Shown piece by piece: positions 17,701-25,615 of a stretch of 64,000 nt of DNA; the first letter of the stretch is position 1; each line of letters begins with the position of its first letter. A program made the translations under genes and the position numbers. Source of the stretch: Clostridia bacterium (GTDB taxonomy: Bacteria; Bacillota; Clostridia; Christensenellales; Aristaeellaceae); assembly GCA_017541205.1 (NCBI GenBank), contig JAFXZO010000086.1, positions 89,652 to 153,651 of the forward strand, read 5' to 3'. The notes under the pieces were generated by a model, which did no database searches, was not told the DNA's origin, and worked only from the letters and a program-made list of their open reading frames with translations.

Positions 17701-18804
17701 ATGAGCGTCAGCATCAATTTCGATCATGTGGTGAAGCGGTACGGCGACAACGTCATCATTCCGGATCTGTCGCTGCAGGTGAAGGAGGGCGAGTTTTTTA
17801 CGCTGCTCGGCCCCTCCGGCTGCGGCAAAACGACCCTGCTGAGGATGGTGGCGGGCTTTAACAGCATCGAAGGAGGCACGATCTCCTTCGATTCCCAGGT
17901 GATCAACGACATCGCCCCGTCCAAGCGCAACATCGGCATGGTGTTCCAGAACTATGCCGTGTTCCCGCATATGACGGTGCGCAAGAACGTGGAATTCGGC
18001 CTGAAAAACAGAAAGCTGCCCAAGGAAGAAATCAAAAAGCGGGTGGACGATATCCTGGACACGGTGAAGATCACCCAGTACGCGGACCGGCTGCCCGAGC
18101 GCCTCTCCGGCGGCCAGCAGCAGCGCGTGGCCCTGGCCCGCGCCATCGTGATCCGGCCCAACCTGCTTTTGATGGACGAGCCGCTTTCCAACCTGGACGC
18201 CAAGCTGCGCATCGAAATGCGCAACGCCATCAAGCTGATCCAGAACGAGGTGGGCATTACCACCATCTACGTCACCCACGACCAGGAGGAGGCCATGGCG
18301 GTGTCGGACCGCATCGCGGTCATGAACAACGGCGTGATCCAGCACATTTCTTCGCCCAAATCCATTTACCAGCGGCCCGCGAACCTGTTCGTCGCCAACT
18401 TCATCGGCCACAGCAACACCCTGAAGGCCAAGGCGGACGTGCAGGGCAAAAAGCTTGTGTTTGAAAACGGGTACGCCCTCTCCTACGACGGCTTTTCCGA
18501 AAAGGCGAAGGACGGGGATGTGAAGGTTTCCGTCCGTCCGGAGGAATTCGTCATCCAGCAGGCGGACCGGCCCGGCGTGCCCGCCACCGTGAAATCCAGT
18601 ATTTTCCTGGGCCTGATGACCACGTATTTCGTGGAGCTCTTCTCCGGCGAAACGGTGGAGATCACCGACGTCAGCTCCATTTCCAACATCCTGCCCAACG
18701 GAACGAAGGTCAGCCTGACGTTCGACGCGGAAAAGATCAACGTCTTTACGACCGACGGCGAAACCAGCCTCACAAAGGGGGTCCACGACGATGCGCACGC
18801 CTAA
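17701..18804 (+). CDS. ABC transporter ATPase, FbpC/AfuC/PotA type
   Basis: A 367-residue ATPase with a C-terminal regulatory OB (TOBE) domain. Motifs: Walker A GPSGCGKTTLLRMVAG, signature LSGGQQQRVALARAI, Walker B LLLMDEPLSNLDAKL, and the switch His in YVTHDQEEAMAVSDR. It energises the fused permease encoded next, whose start overlaps this gene by 14 bp. The ATG at 17701 (MSVSINFDHVVKRYG) fits the family N-terminus. An upstream in-frame ATG at 17671 is possible; neither has a strong ribosome site. Confidence 0.9.
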   Translation: MSVSINFDHVVKRYGDNVIIPDLSLQVKEGEFFTLLGPSGCGKTTLLRMVAGFNSIEGGTISFDSQVINDIAPSKRNIGMVFQNYAVFPHMTVRKNVEFGLKNRKLPKEEIKKRVDDILDTVKITQYADRLPERLSGGQQQRVALARAIVIRPNLLLMDEPLSNLDAKLRIEMRNAIKLIQNEVGITTIYVTHDQEEAMAVSDRIAVMNNGVIQHISSPKSIYQRPANLFVANFIGHSNTLKAKADVQGKKLVFENGYALSYDGFSEKAKDGDVKVSVRPEEFVIQQADRPGVPATVKSSIFLGLMTTYFVELFSGETVEITDVSSISNILPNGTKVSLTFDAEKINVFTTDGETSLTKGVHDDAHA

Positions 18805-20791
18805 CGTGATCCGGCCCCGGAAAACGGGCGTCATGATCCTGGGGATCATGCTGCTGGTGGCGGGCATCGTGCTGGGGTCCCTGGGCCTGATGGGCCGGAG
18901 CCAGACGGACTATTATTCCAGGAAGGCGAAGCTGTCCGCCGGGGAATGGATCGAATACGCCACCGGCAAAAAGGCCGTGGAGCCCCTGACAGACGAGGAC
19001 TACAACGGGCGCAACCTGAACGCGTCGGGCAAAGCCAAGCAGACGCTCAACGAGCTGCTGGCCAAGGTGACCGGCCTGGACAAGGTCATCATGCCCTATC
19101 GCTATATCGGCCTCGTTTTCGGCGCGCTGATGCTGATCGCCGGGGCCTGGCTGCTGATCGCCAACGACGTATGGCCCATGGTGACGGTGCTGGCCATCAT
19201 CTTCTACCTGGTGTTCCTGATGTACCCGCTGTACATGCTGCTGCGGCAGGCGCTGCTCAACAGCGAAGGGCAGCTGTCCTTTGAAATGTACGAAAAGATC
19301 TTCAGCCGCGCGTATTACAGCAACGCCATCTGGCATTCGCTGCTGATTTCCGCGGTGGTCACGCTGGTGTCCGTATTGATCGCGACGCCCATGGCGTACA
19401 TCATGTCCACCATGAAGATCAAGGGCGCGGGCGCTTTGCAGATCCTGATCCTGGTATCCTCCATGTCCGCCCCCTTCATCGGGGCCTACGCATGGATCCA
19501 GCTGTGCGGCCGCAACGGCATCGTGACCAACCTGCTGACCAATATCGGCATCAACATCGGCGATATATACGGGTTCAAGGGCTGCGTGATCGTGATGAGC
19601 TTCCAGCTCTACAGCCTGGTGTTCATGTTCATTTCCGGCGCGTTCAAGAGCATGGACAACAGCCTGATCGAGGCGTGCGAAAGCCTGGGCTGCGCCGGCA
19701 TCAAAAAGGTGTTCAAGGTGGTTTTGCCCCTCATGCTGCCCACGCTTCTGGCCGGCGCGCTGCTGGTGTTCATGCGCGCGTTCGCGGACTACGGCACGCC
19801 CATGCTGATCGGCGAAAACTACATCACCCTGCCCGTGCTGGTGTACAAGGAATTCTTCAGCGAGCTGGGCGGCTCGGAAAACCTGGCGGCGGCGGTCTCG
19901 CTCATTGCCATCGTCATCACCACCAGCGTATTCCTGCTGCAAAAGTACATCTCCAACCGGAAGATCTTTTCCATCAGCGCGCTGCATCCGGTGGAAGCGC
20001 ATCCGGCCAAGGGCGTGCGCGGCGTGCTGGCCCATCTGTACTGCTATGTGATGGTGGGCATCGCCATCATGCCGCAGGGCCTGGTCATCTTCAATTCCTT
20101 CCGCAACACCAGCGGCCGCATGTTCGCCCCGGGCTTCTCGCTCAAGAGCTATGCCGAGGCGTTTGAAACCGTCAGCCGCTCGATCTGGATGACCTACCTC
20201 ATGTCCATCATCGCCATCGTGTGCATCGTGGTGATCGCGTGCATGATCGCCTACCTCGTGGTGCGGCGCAGGAACGTCTTTAACGCGTCCGTGGACGTGA
20301 TGAGCATGTTCCCCGAAACCGTGGCCGGCTCCATCCTGGGCATCGCGCTGCTGACCGCGTTCAACAAGCGCCCCCTGCTCCTGTCCGGCGGCATGTTCAT
20401 CATGATCCTAAGCTACGTCATCCGCCGCCTGCCCTACACCATCCGTTCCTCGGCGGCCATCCTGCGCAATATCCCGCTGTCCATCGAGGAAGCGGCCATC
20501 AGCCTGGGCACCAGCAACGTGAAGACCTTCTTCCGGGTGACGACGCCCATGATGATGCCCGGCGTCGTTTCCGGCGCGATCCTGAGCTGGATCATGATTA
20601 TCACCGAGCTGTCCACCTCCATCATCCTCTATAACCCCACCACCAAAACCATGACCCTGGAAATCTACAGCCAGGTCATCCGCGGCAACGACGGCGTGGC
20701 CTCGGCCATCTCCGCCATCCTGACCTTCTCCACCGTGATCGCCCTGGCCCTGTTCTTCAAGATCAGCGGTAAAAAGGAAATCACCATGTAA
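18791..20791 (+). CDS. ABC transporter permease with two fused BPD domains, FbpB/AfuB type
   Basis: A 666-residue membrane protein carrying two permease domains in one chain. The first is at about residues 170-400, with the EAA loop in LIEACESLGCAGIKKVFKVVLPLM. The second is at about 430-655, with its EAA loop in SIEEAAISLGTSNVKTFFRVTTPMM. An N-terminal extension has one helix, a 70-residue hydrophilic segment (about 36-105), then further helices before the first domain. I do not recognise that extension. Double permeases are known in FbpB and AfuB. The start overlaps the ATPase gene. Confidence 0.9.
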   Translation: MRTPNVIRPRKTGVMILGIMLLVAGIVLGSLGLMGRSQTDYYSRKAKLSAGEWIEYATGKKAVEPLTDEDYNGRNLNASGKAKQTLNELLAKVTGLDKVIMPYRYIGLVFGALMLIAGAWLLIANDVWPMVTVLAIIFYLVFLMYPLYMLLRQALLNSEGQLSFEMYEKIFSRAYYSNAIWHSLLISAVVTLVSVLIATPMAYIMSTMKIKGAGALQILILVSSMSAPFIGAYAWIQLCGRNGIVTNLLTNIGINIGDIYGFKGCVIVMSFQLYSLVFMFISGAFKSMDNSLIEACESLGCAGIKKVFKVVLPLMLPTLLAGALLVFMRAFADYGTPMLIGENYITLPVLVYKEFFSELGGSENLAAAVSLIAIVITTSVFLLQKYISNRKIFSISALHPVEAHPAKGVRGVLAHLYCYVMVGIAIMPQGLVIFNSFRNTSGRMFAPGFSLKSYAEAFETVSRSIWMTYLMSIIAIVCIVVIACMIAYLVVRRRNVFNASVDVMSMFPETVAGSILGIALLTAFNKRPLLLSGGMFIMILSYVIRRLPYTIRSSAAILRNIPLSIEEAAISLGTSNVKTFFRVTTPMMMPGVVSGAILSWIMIITELSTSIILYNPTTKTMTLEIYSQVIRGNDGVASAISAILTFSTVIALALFFKISGKKEITM

Positions 20792-20860
20792 CCCGGCTTC
20801 GCGCTTGCGGCGGAAAAAACACGGCACAATAAAACCAAATATAGAAGGGAGCAATTCATC

Positions 20861-22573
20861 ATGGGCTACAGGGAAGAATACCAGCGTTGGCTGGAGCTTT
20901 TTGCCAACGATGCGGAAACCATCCGGGAACTCCAATCCATCGCGGGCGATGAAAAAGAAATCGAGGATCGCTTCTATACCGAACTGGCCTTTGGCACGGC
21001 GGGCCTGCGCGGCGTGCTGGGCATGGGCACCAACCGCATGAACGTCTATAACGTCCGGCGCGCCACCATGGGCCTGGCCAAATACCTGATCGCCCAGGGC
21101 GTGCAGGATCAGGGCGTCGCCATCGCCTATGACAGCCGCATCAAGAGCGATGTGTTCGCCAAGGAAACCGCGCTCACGCTGGCCGGCGCGGGCGTGAAGG
21201 CGTATCTGTTCGACGCGCTGCGCCCCGTGCCCGTGCTTTCCTATACGGTGCGGCATTTGGGCTGCGCCGCGGGCGTCGTCATCACCGCCAGCCATAACCC
21301 GCCGCAGTACAACGGCTATAAGGTCTACGCCGCGGACGGCGCGCAGCTTGGCCCCGAGGCCGCCGACGCCGTGACCGGCTATATCCGCGCCCTCCAATAC
21401 AGCGACTGTAAGCCCATGGATGAAAAAAAGGCCCTCGAAAGCGGCCTGCTCAAGATCATCGGCAACAAAGAAGTGGACGACGATTATATCGCCATGATCA
21501 AGACCCTGGCCCAGCGGCCTGAATTGCTCGCCGCCCGCGGCAAGGATCTGAACATCGTGTATACCCCGCTCCACGGCTCCGGCAATGTGCCCGTGCAGCG
21601 CCTGCTTAAGGAATTGGGCGTGCATTATACCGTCGTGCCCGAGCAGGAAAAGCCCGACGGGCATTTCCCCACCGTCAAGGCCCCCAACCCCGAAGACCCC
21701 AACGCCTTCACCCTGGCGATCCCCCTGGCCCAGAAGGTAGGCGCGACCGTCGTTTTCGGCACGGACCCGGACTGCGACCGCCTGGGCGCCGCCGTGCAGG
21801 ACGGCGAGGGCGTCTTCCATACCCTCACCGGCAACCAGATCGCCTGCCTCATGCTTCACCACATCCTCTCCAGCAAGAAGGAAAACGGCACCCTGCCCAA
21901 GAACGGCGCGGTGGTCAAATCCGTGGTGTCCTCCGAAATGGCCCGGGCCATCGCCGAAAGCTATGGCGCGGTCATGATCGAGGTGCTGACCGGCTTCAAA
22001 TTCATCGGCGAACAGATCCAGCGCTTTGAAGAGACCGGCGAGCATACCTTCCTCTTCGGGTTTGAGGAATCCTACGGCTATCTTTCCGGCACGCAGGTGC
22101 GCGATAAGGACGGCGTCAACGCGTCCCTGCTGCTGTGCGAGGCCGTCTGCGCCGCCGCCGAACGCGGCGAAACGCTCTATGATACCCTGCAGAAGCTGTA
22201 CCGGCAATACGGCTATTTCAAGGAAAAGGGCGTGTCCGTCACCCTGCCCGGCAAGGACGGCGTGGCCAAGATCGCAGGCATCATGAACAATCTGCGCGAA
22301 AACCCGCCCAAGGAAGTGGCGGGCCTGAAGATCACCGGCGTGCGCGATTTCAGCAAGGGCGTCCGCATCGCCGGCGGCAAGGAGGAAAAGCTCGACTATC
22401 CCAAGTCCAACGTGCTGTACTATGAGATCGAAAACGGCAACTGGATCTGCGTGCGCCCCAGCGGCACCGAGCCCAAGATCAAGCTCTACGTGGCCGCCCG
22501 CGCCGATACCCAGGCCGCGGTCGACGCCCTCAACGACAGAATGGCCGCCGACGCCCAGGAATGGATGAAATAA
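20861..22573 (+). CDS. Phospho-sugar mutase (alpha-phosphoglucomutase, PgcA type)
   Basis: A 570-residue enzyme of the alpha-D-phosphohexomutase superfamily that interconverts hexose 1- and 6-phosphates, most likely glucose. All four signature loops are intact: the phosphoserine loop TASHNPPQYNG (about residue 143-153), the Mg loop GTDPDCDRLG (about 300), the sugar-specificity loop GFEESYGYLSG (about 400) and the phosphate-binding loop RPSGTEPKIKLY near the C-terminus. The length fits the 570-580-residue Firmicutes PgcA group. AGAAGGGAG precedes the ATG. Its place right after an AfuABC-like transporter suggests it handles imported or derived sugar phosphates. Confidence 0.93.
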   Translation: MGYREEYQRWLELFANDAETIRELQSIAGDEKEIEDRFYTELAFGTAGLRGVLGMGTNRMNVYNVRRATMGLAKYLIAQGVQDQGVAIAYDSRIKSDVFAKETALTLAGAGVKAYLFDALRPVPVLSYTVRHLGCAAGVVITASHNPPQYNGYKVYAADGAQLGPEAADAVTGYIRALQYSDCKPMDEKKALESGLLKIIGNKEVDDDYIAMIKTLAQRPELLAARGKDLNIVYTPLHGSGNVPVQRLLKELGVHYTVVPEQEKPDGHFPTVKAPNPEDPNAFTLAIPLAQKVGATVVFGTDPDCDRLGAAVQDGEGVFHTLTGNQIACLMLHHILSSKKENGTLPKNGAVVKSVVSSEMARAIAESYGAVMIEVLTGFKFIGEQIQRFEETGEHTFLFGFEESYGYLSGTQVRDKDGVNASLLLCEAVCAAAERGETLYDTLQKLYRQYGYFKEKGVSVTLPGKDGVAKIAGIMNNLRENPPKEVAGLKITGVRDFSKGVRIAGGKEEKLDYPKSNVLYYEIENGNWICVRPSGTEPKIKLYVAARADTQAAVDALNDRMAADAQEWMK

Positions 22574-22602
22574 TACGACTGGCTGAAAAAGCAAATAAAA
22601 GC

Positions 22603-22637
22603 GGAACCCGCTCTTTGGCTTCCAAGGAGCGGGTTCC
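22603..22637 (-). terminator. Terminator between pgcA-like gene and asnA
   Basis: Perfect 11-bp stem GGAACCCGCTC / GAGCGGGTTCC. On the minus strand CTTTTATTTG follows, so it ends asnA transcripts; on the plus strand the tail is weak (TTCC). Confidence 0.7.
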
Positions 22638-22655
22638 TTCCGTGATATGAAGCTT

Positions 22656-23663
22656 TTACAGCAGCACGATCCCCGCCTGTTCGCAGGTTTCGCGGGTTTT
22701 TTCATCCCAATAGCTGGACTGGACCTCGCCGATATGGGCCTTGCCAAGCAGCAGCATGCACATGCGGCTCTGGCCGATGCCGCCGCCGACGGTGTAGGGC
22801 AGCTCGCCCTTGAGCAGGGCCTGGTGGAAGGGCAGGCTGCGGCGCTCCTCCTTGCCCGCCAGCTTCAATTGCTTGTCCAGCGACTGGGGCGAAACGCGGA
22901 TGCCCATGGACGAAATCTCAAACGCGCAGCCCAGCACGTCGTTCCAGAACATGATATCGCCGTTGAGCTCCCAATCGTCGTAGTCGGGCGCGCGGCCGTC
23001 ATGCGGCTGGCCGGAGCGGAGCTTGCCGCCGATTTGCAGGATGCACGCGGTGCGGTGCTCGCGCAGGAACAGGTTTTCCCGCTCCTTGGCCGTTTTGCCG
23101 GGGTAGAGGTCCTCCAGCTCCTGGGTGGTGATGAAGCTTACGTCCCGGCACAGCGCGGTGCTGATCCGGGGATATTCCCACTTGATGCGGTCCAGGGTGA
23201 TGCAGATGGCGGTCACGATGCGGGTCATGACCTCCTTCAAGGTTTCCATGGTGCGGTCTTCTTCCCGGATCACCTTTTCCCAGTCCCACTGGTCCACGTA
23301 AACCGAGTGCAGATTATCCAGGGTTTCATCGCGCCGGATGGCATTCATATCGGTATACAGGCCTTCGCCCACCGGGAAATGATACCGCTGCAAAGCGTAG
23401 CGCTTCCATTTGGCCAGGGAATGCACCACCTGTGCTTCCTCGCCCGTTTCCAGCATGTCAAAGGAGACGGGGCGCTCCACGCCGTTCAAATCGTCGTTCA
23501 AACCCGAATTCCCGTCCACGAACAGCGGCGCGGACACGCGCTTCAAATTCAGCGCGTGGCTCAGATTGCTTTCAAACGTCTTTTTGATCAGGGCGATCGC
23601 TTCCTGGGTTTCATACAGGGACAGCGTGGATTGATATCCCGCCGGAACGATCACGTTGCTCAT
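22656..23663 (-). CDS. asnA: Aspartate--ammonia ligase (asparagine synthetase A)
   Basis: A 335-residue class II aminoacyl-tRNA-synthetase-like enzyme that makes asparagine from aspartate, ammonia and ATP. The sequence matches AsnA throughout: STLSLYETQEAIALIKKTFE, VSAPLFVDGNSGLNDDLNGVERPVSFD, KWKRYALQRYHFPVGEGLYTDMNAIRRDE, and the C-terminal GGGIGQSRMCMLLLGKAHIGEVQ. AAGGAGG lies 8 bases before the ATG at 23663. Monocistronic, with its own consensus promoter and a following terminator. Confidence 0.97.
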   Translation of the reverse strand: MSNVIVPAGYQSTLSLYETQEAIALIKKTFESNLSHALNLKRVSAPLFVDGNSGLNDDLNGVERPVSFDMLETGEEAQVVHSLAKWKRYALQRYHFPVGEGLYTDMNAIRRDETLDNLHSVYVDQWDWEKVIREEDRTMETLKEVMTRIVTAICITLDRIKWEYPRISTALCRDVSFITTQELEDLYPGKTAKERENLFLREHRTACILQIGGKLRSGQPHDGRAPDYDDWELNGDIMFWNDVLGCAFEISSMGIRVSPQSLDKQLKLAGKEERRSLPFHQALLKGELPYTVGGGIGQSRMCMLLLGKAHIGEVQSSYWDEKTRETCEQAGIVLL

Positions 23664-23692
23664 GCCTTTCGCCTCCTTCATTCACAGGGAAA

Positions 23693-23721
23693 AGCATAGC
23701 AAGTTCCCTTCTCTTTGTCAA
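23693..23721 (-). promoter_or_regulatory. asnA promoter
   Basis: On the minus strand a perfect TTGACA (23721-23716), 17 bp, TATGCT (23698-23693), about 30 bp before the asnA start. No T-box-like leader fits in this short space. Confidence 0.8.
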
Positions 23722-23906
23722 TCTGTCCGCTGTTTTTTCCGTGGCTTTTCATGGACTTTCCTGATGCTGCGCCATACGGAACAGCCATCCGGATTTTTCT
23801 TTTTTATCACTCCGGGCTCCCTCCGAGAAAGGCGATCATTCATATTCTAAAAAACGATTGTTGTAAAACCATCGTGCTTTTTTATATGGCTTTCTTGGAT
23901 GGGGGT

Positions 23907-23951
23907 CTGGGGGAAACCATTCTTTGGCCGCCAAAGAATGGTTTCCCCCAG
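23907..23951. repeat. GGGGGAAACC hairpin repeat, copy A
   Basis: Perfect 21-bp inverted arms (23907-23927 and 23931-23951) with a 3-base loop. The outer half, CTGGGGGAAACC, is shared with copies at 44946-44991 and 63340-63384. It lies just beyond the spmB stop, in the otherwise featureless 300-bp space between asnA and spmB. Confidence 0.8.
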
Positions 23952-23963
23952 TTACGTGAATCG

Positions 23964-24467
23964 TTACCATCCCGGCGTCAGTAGCCCCGCCGCGATGCTG
24001 CCCGCGAGCCACGCAAGGAGGGCGCAGGGGATCGTATGCCGGGATCTGCGGACGCCCGCTGCGCCGAGATAGACGCAGCAGGTATAGAATACGGTTTCGC
24101 TGCTGCCCATCATCACGCTGGCGACGAGGCCGATGCGGCTGTCGGGGCCGTACGTGTGCAGGATCTCTTTGAGCATGGCGAGGGACGCGGACCCGCTGAG
24201 CGGGCGCAGAAGCATCAGCGGCAGGGTTTCTTTGGGGATGCGTGCCCCTTGGAGGGCCGGGGCGAGGAAGGCGCTGAGCGCGTCGGTCAGCCCGCTTGCG
24301 GAAAAGGCGCGGATGGCGCAGAGCATGGCGATCAGCGGCGGCAGGATGCGTTTTGCCGTTTGCAGGCCTTCCTTCGCGCCGTCCGCAAACGCGTCGTAGA
24401 GCGGGGTGCGCCGCGCGGCGCCGACGCCGACGCAGAGAAGGAAAAACAGCGAAAGCGGGATATTCAT
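23964..24467 (-). CDS. spmB: Spore maturation protein B
   Basis: A 167-residue membrane protein of the nucleoside-recognition (Gate) family. It begins MNIPLSLFFLLCVGVGAARR and contains GAKEGLQTAKRILPPLIAMLCAIRAF, LMLLRPLSGSASLAMLKEIL and the final ASVMMGSSETVFYTCCVYLGAAGVR, all SpmB hallmarks. SpmA and SpmB are needed for spore core dehydration and heat resistance. The start overlaps the spmA stop by ATGA (24464-24467), so the two are coupled. B. subtilis SpmB is of similar length (about 178 residues). Confidence 0.93.
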   Translation of the reverse strand: MNIPLSLFFLLCVGVGAARRTPLYDAFADGAKEGLQTAKRILPPLIAMLCAIRAFSASGLTDALSAFLAPALQGARIPKETLPLMLLRPLSGSASLAMLKEILHTYGPDSRIGLVASVMMGSSETVFYTCCVYLGAAGVRRSRHTIPCALLAWLAGSIAAGLLTPGW

Positions 24468-25027
24468 GCGCGTTTTTCCATCAGCTTGCACGAAAGCACG
24501 CCCACCAGCGTGGAAATGCCGGTCGCCGCGATGGCGGGCAGGATCACAGCCCCGGGGTTTGAGGAGCCCTCCGCCGCGCGAAGGGACAGCACGGTGGTCG
24601 GCAGCAATTGCACCGAGGACGCGTTGATCACCAGAAACATGCACAGCGCGTTGCTGGCTTCGTCCATCCCCCGGGCCATCCTGCGCGCGGCTTCCACGCC
24701 CATGGGCGTCGCCGCGTTGCCAAGGCCGAGCAGGTTCGCCGTCAGGTTCATCGCCGCGTATTCCAGCGCATCGCCGGGCATCGCCGGGCCAAGCAGCAGG
24801 CGCAGCGCGGGCCGGAGCTTCTTTCCAAGCCATTGTGCAGCCCCGGCGCGCGTCAGGATTTCGCCCATTCCGCAAAACAGCGCGAACATGCCCGCCATGT
24901 CCAGCGCGCTTTTGACCGCGTCGCCCGCGCCCTGCAGCACCGCGCCCGTCACCGCGTCCGCCCGGCCCCGCAGCAAGCCGTACAGCAGCGCCGCGCCAAG
25001 CATCAGCCCAAAGAGCACATTCAGCAT
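24464..25027 (-). CDS. spmA: Spore maturation protein A
   Basis: A 187-residue SpmA with four to five membrane segments. Conserved parts are GAGDAVKSALDMAGMFALFCGMGEIL, MNLTANLLGLGNAATPMGVEAARRM and MCMFLVINASSVQLLPTTVLSLRAAEGSSNP-like sequence. It acts with SpmB in the sporulating cell to dehydrate the spore core. Ribosome site AGGGGG lies very close (4 bases) to the ATG. Divergent from the abrB-type gene. Confidence 0.93.
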   Translation of the reverse strand: MLNVLFGLMLGAALLYGLLRGRADAVTGAVLQGAGDAVKSALDMAGMFALFCGMGEILTRAGAAQWLGKKLRPALRLLLGPAMPGDALEYAAMNLTANLLGLGNAATPMGVEAARRMARGMDEASNALCMFLVINASSVQLLPTTVLSLRAAEGSSNPGAVILPAIAATGISTLVGVLSCKLMEKRA

Positions 25028-25054
25028 ACATCCCCCTGACTGTAAGGATAAAAG

Positions 25055-25083
25055 TTGACAGAAAATCGGATTTATGTTAAAAT
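25055..25083 (+). promoter_or_regulatory. Promoter of the AbrB-type regulator
   Basis: TTGACA at 25055-25060, 17 bp, TAAAAT at 25078-25083. The surrounding sequence is clearly more AT-rich than the genes. Confidence 0.75.
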
Positions 25084-25145
25084 AATCTTTGGCGTAAGAA
25101 AAATCAAACCAAATAAATCACAAAAGTTTCATTGGAGGGGAAAAA

Positions 25146-25391
25146 ATGAAATCAACGGGTGTCGTGCGGAAACTGGACGATTTGGGACGGATCGTGATTC
25201 CAATCGAGCTGCGCAGAACCATGGATATTGGGCTAAGGGATACGCTTGAAATCTTCGTGGAAGACGACAAGATCATCCTGAAAAAGTATCATCCAGCCTG
25301 CATATTCTGCAATGACGCGCGGGACGTGGTTCGCTACAAGGACAAGCTGATTTGCAAAAAATGCCTGGAGCAGATAAAGAGCGAGCTCTGA
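25146..25391 (+). CDS. AbrB-family transition-state regulator with C-terminal zinc-ribbon-like motif
   Basis: An 81-residue DNA-binding protein. Residues 1-48 form the AbrB/SpoVT swapped-hairpin domain (MKSTGVVRKLDDLGRIVIPIELRRTMDIG), almost identical to Bacillus AbrB/Abh. The C-terminus carries two CxxC pairs (CIFCNDARDV...ICKKC), a zinc-ribbon-like finish common in clostridial homologues. Probably a global regulator of the transition to stationary phase and sporulation. GGAGGGG precedes the ATG. Confidence 0.9.
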   Translation: MKSTGVVRKLDDLGRIVIPIELRRTMDIGLRDTLEIFVEDDKIILKKYHPACIFCNDARDVVRYKDKLICKKCLEQIKSEL

Positions 25392-25402
25392 CCGCTGAAT
25401 CT

Positions 25403-25437
25403 CCGCGCCCTCCGCGTCAAAGGGCGCGGGTTTTTTT
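25403..25437 (+). terminator. Terminator of the AbrB-type gene
   Basis: CGCGCCCT (25404-25411) pairs with AGGGCGCG (25421-25428), followed by GGTTTTTTT. Confidence 0.85.
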
Positions 25438-25519
25438 GCGGCCGTTTTATCGATATGCGTCGCCAAGCCCGGAAACAACCTTCCCGCAAAAAAACATTTC
25501 CGGAAAGGACCCGGACGGC

Positions 25520-25558
25520 AAAACAGCGGGCGTCCGCAGAAAGGACGCCCGCTGTTTT
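25520..25558. terminator. Bidirectional terminator between abrB-type gene and esterase gene
   Basis: Perfect 16-bp stem AAAACAGCGGGCGTCC (25520-25535) with 25543-25558; the TTTT/AAAA ends allow function on either strand. Its main use is probably the minus-strand esterase gene. Confidence 0.8.
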
Positions 25559-25615
25559 GCGATACGTTTGGCCCTTATTTCATACCGCAAAGACGGTATT
25601 TTTATGCACGCGACG

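Noticed and set aside
16672-18867. A 731-codon minus-strand frame
   Set aside because: Antisense to the Afu/Fbp-type binding protein and ATPase genes, whose motifs are complete on the plus strand.
23964-25031. A single 355-codon minus-strand frame across spmB and spmA
   Set aside because: Only its last 167 codons (from 24467) are spmB; the front part is an out-of-frame shadow of spmA, which overlaps spmB by ATGA.
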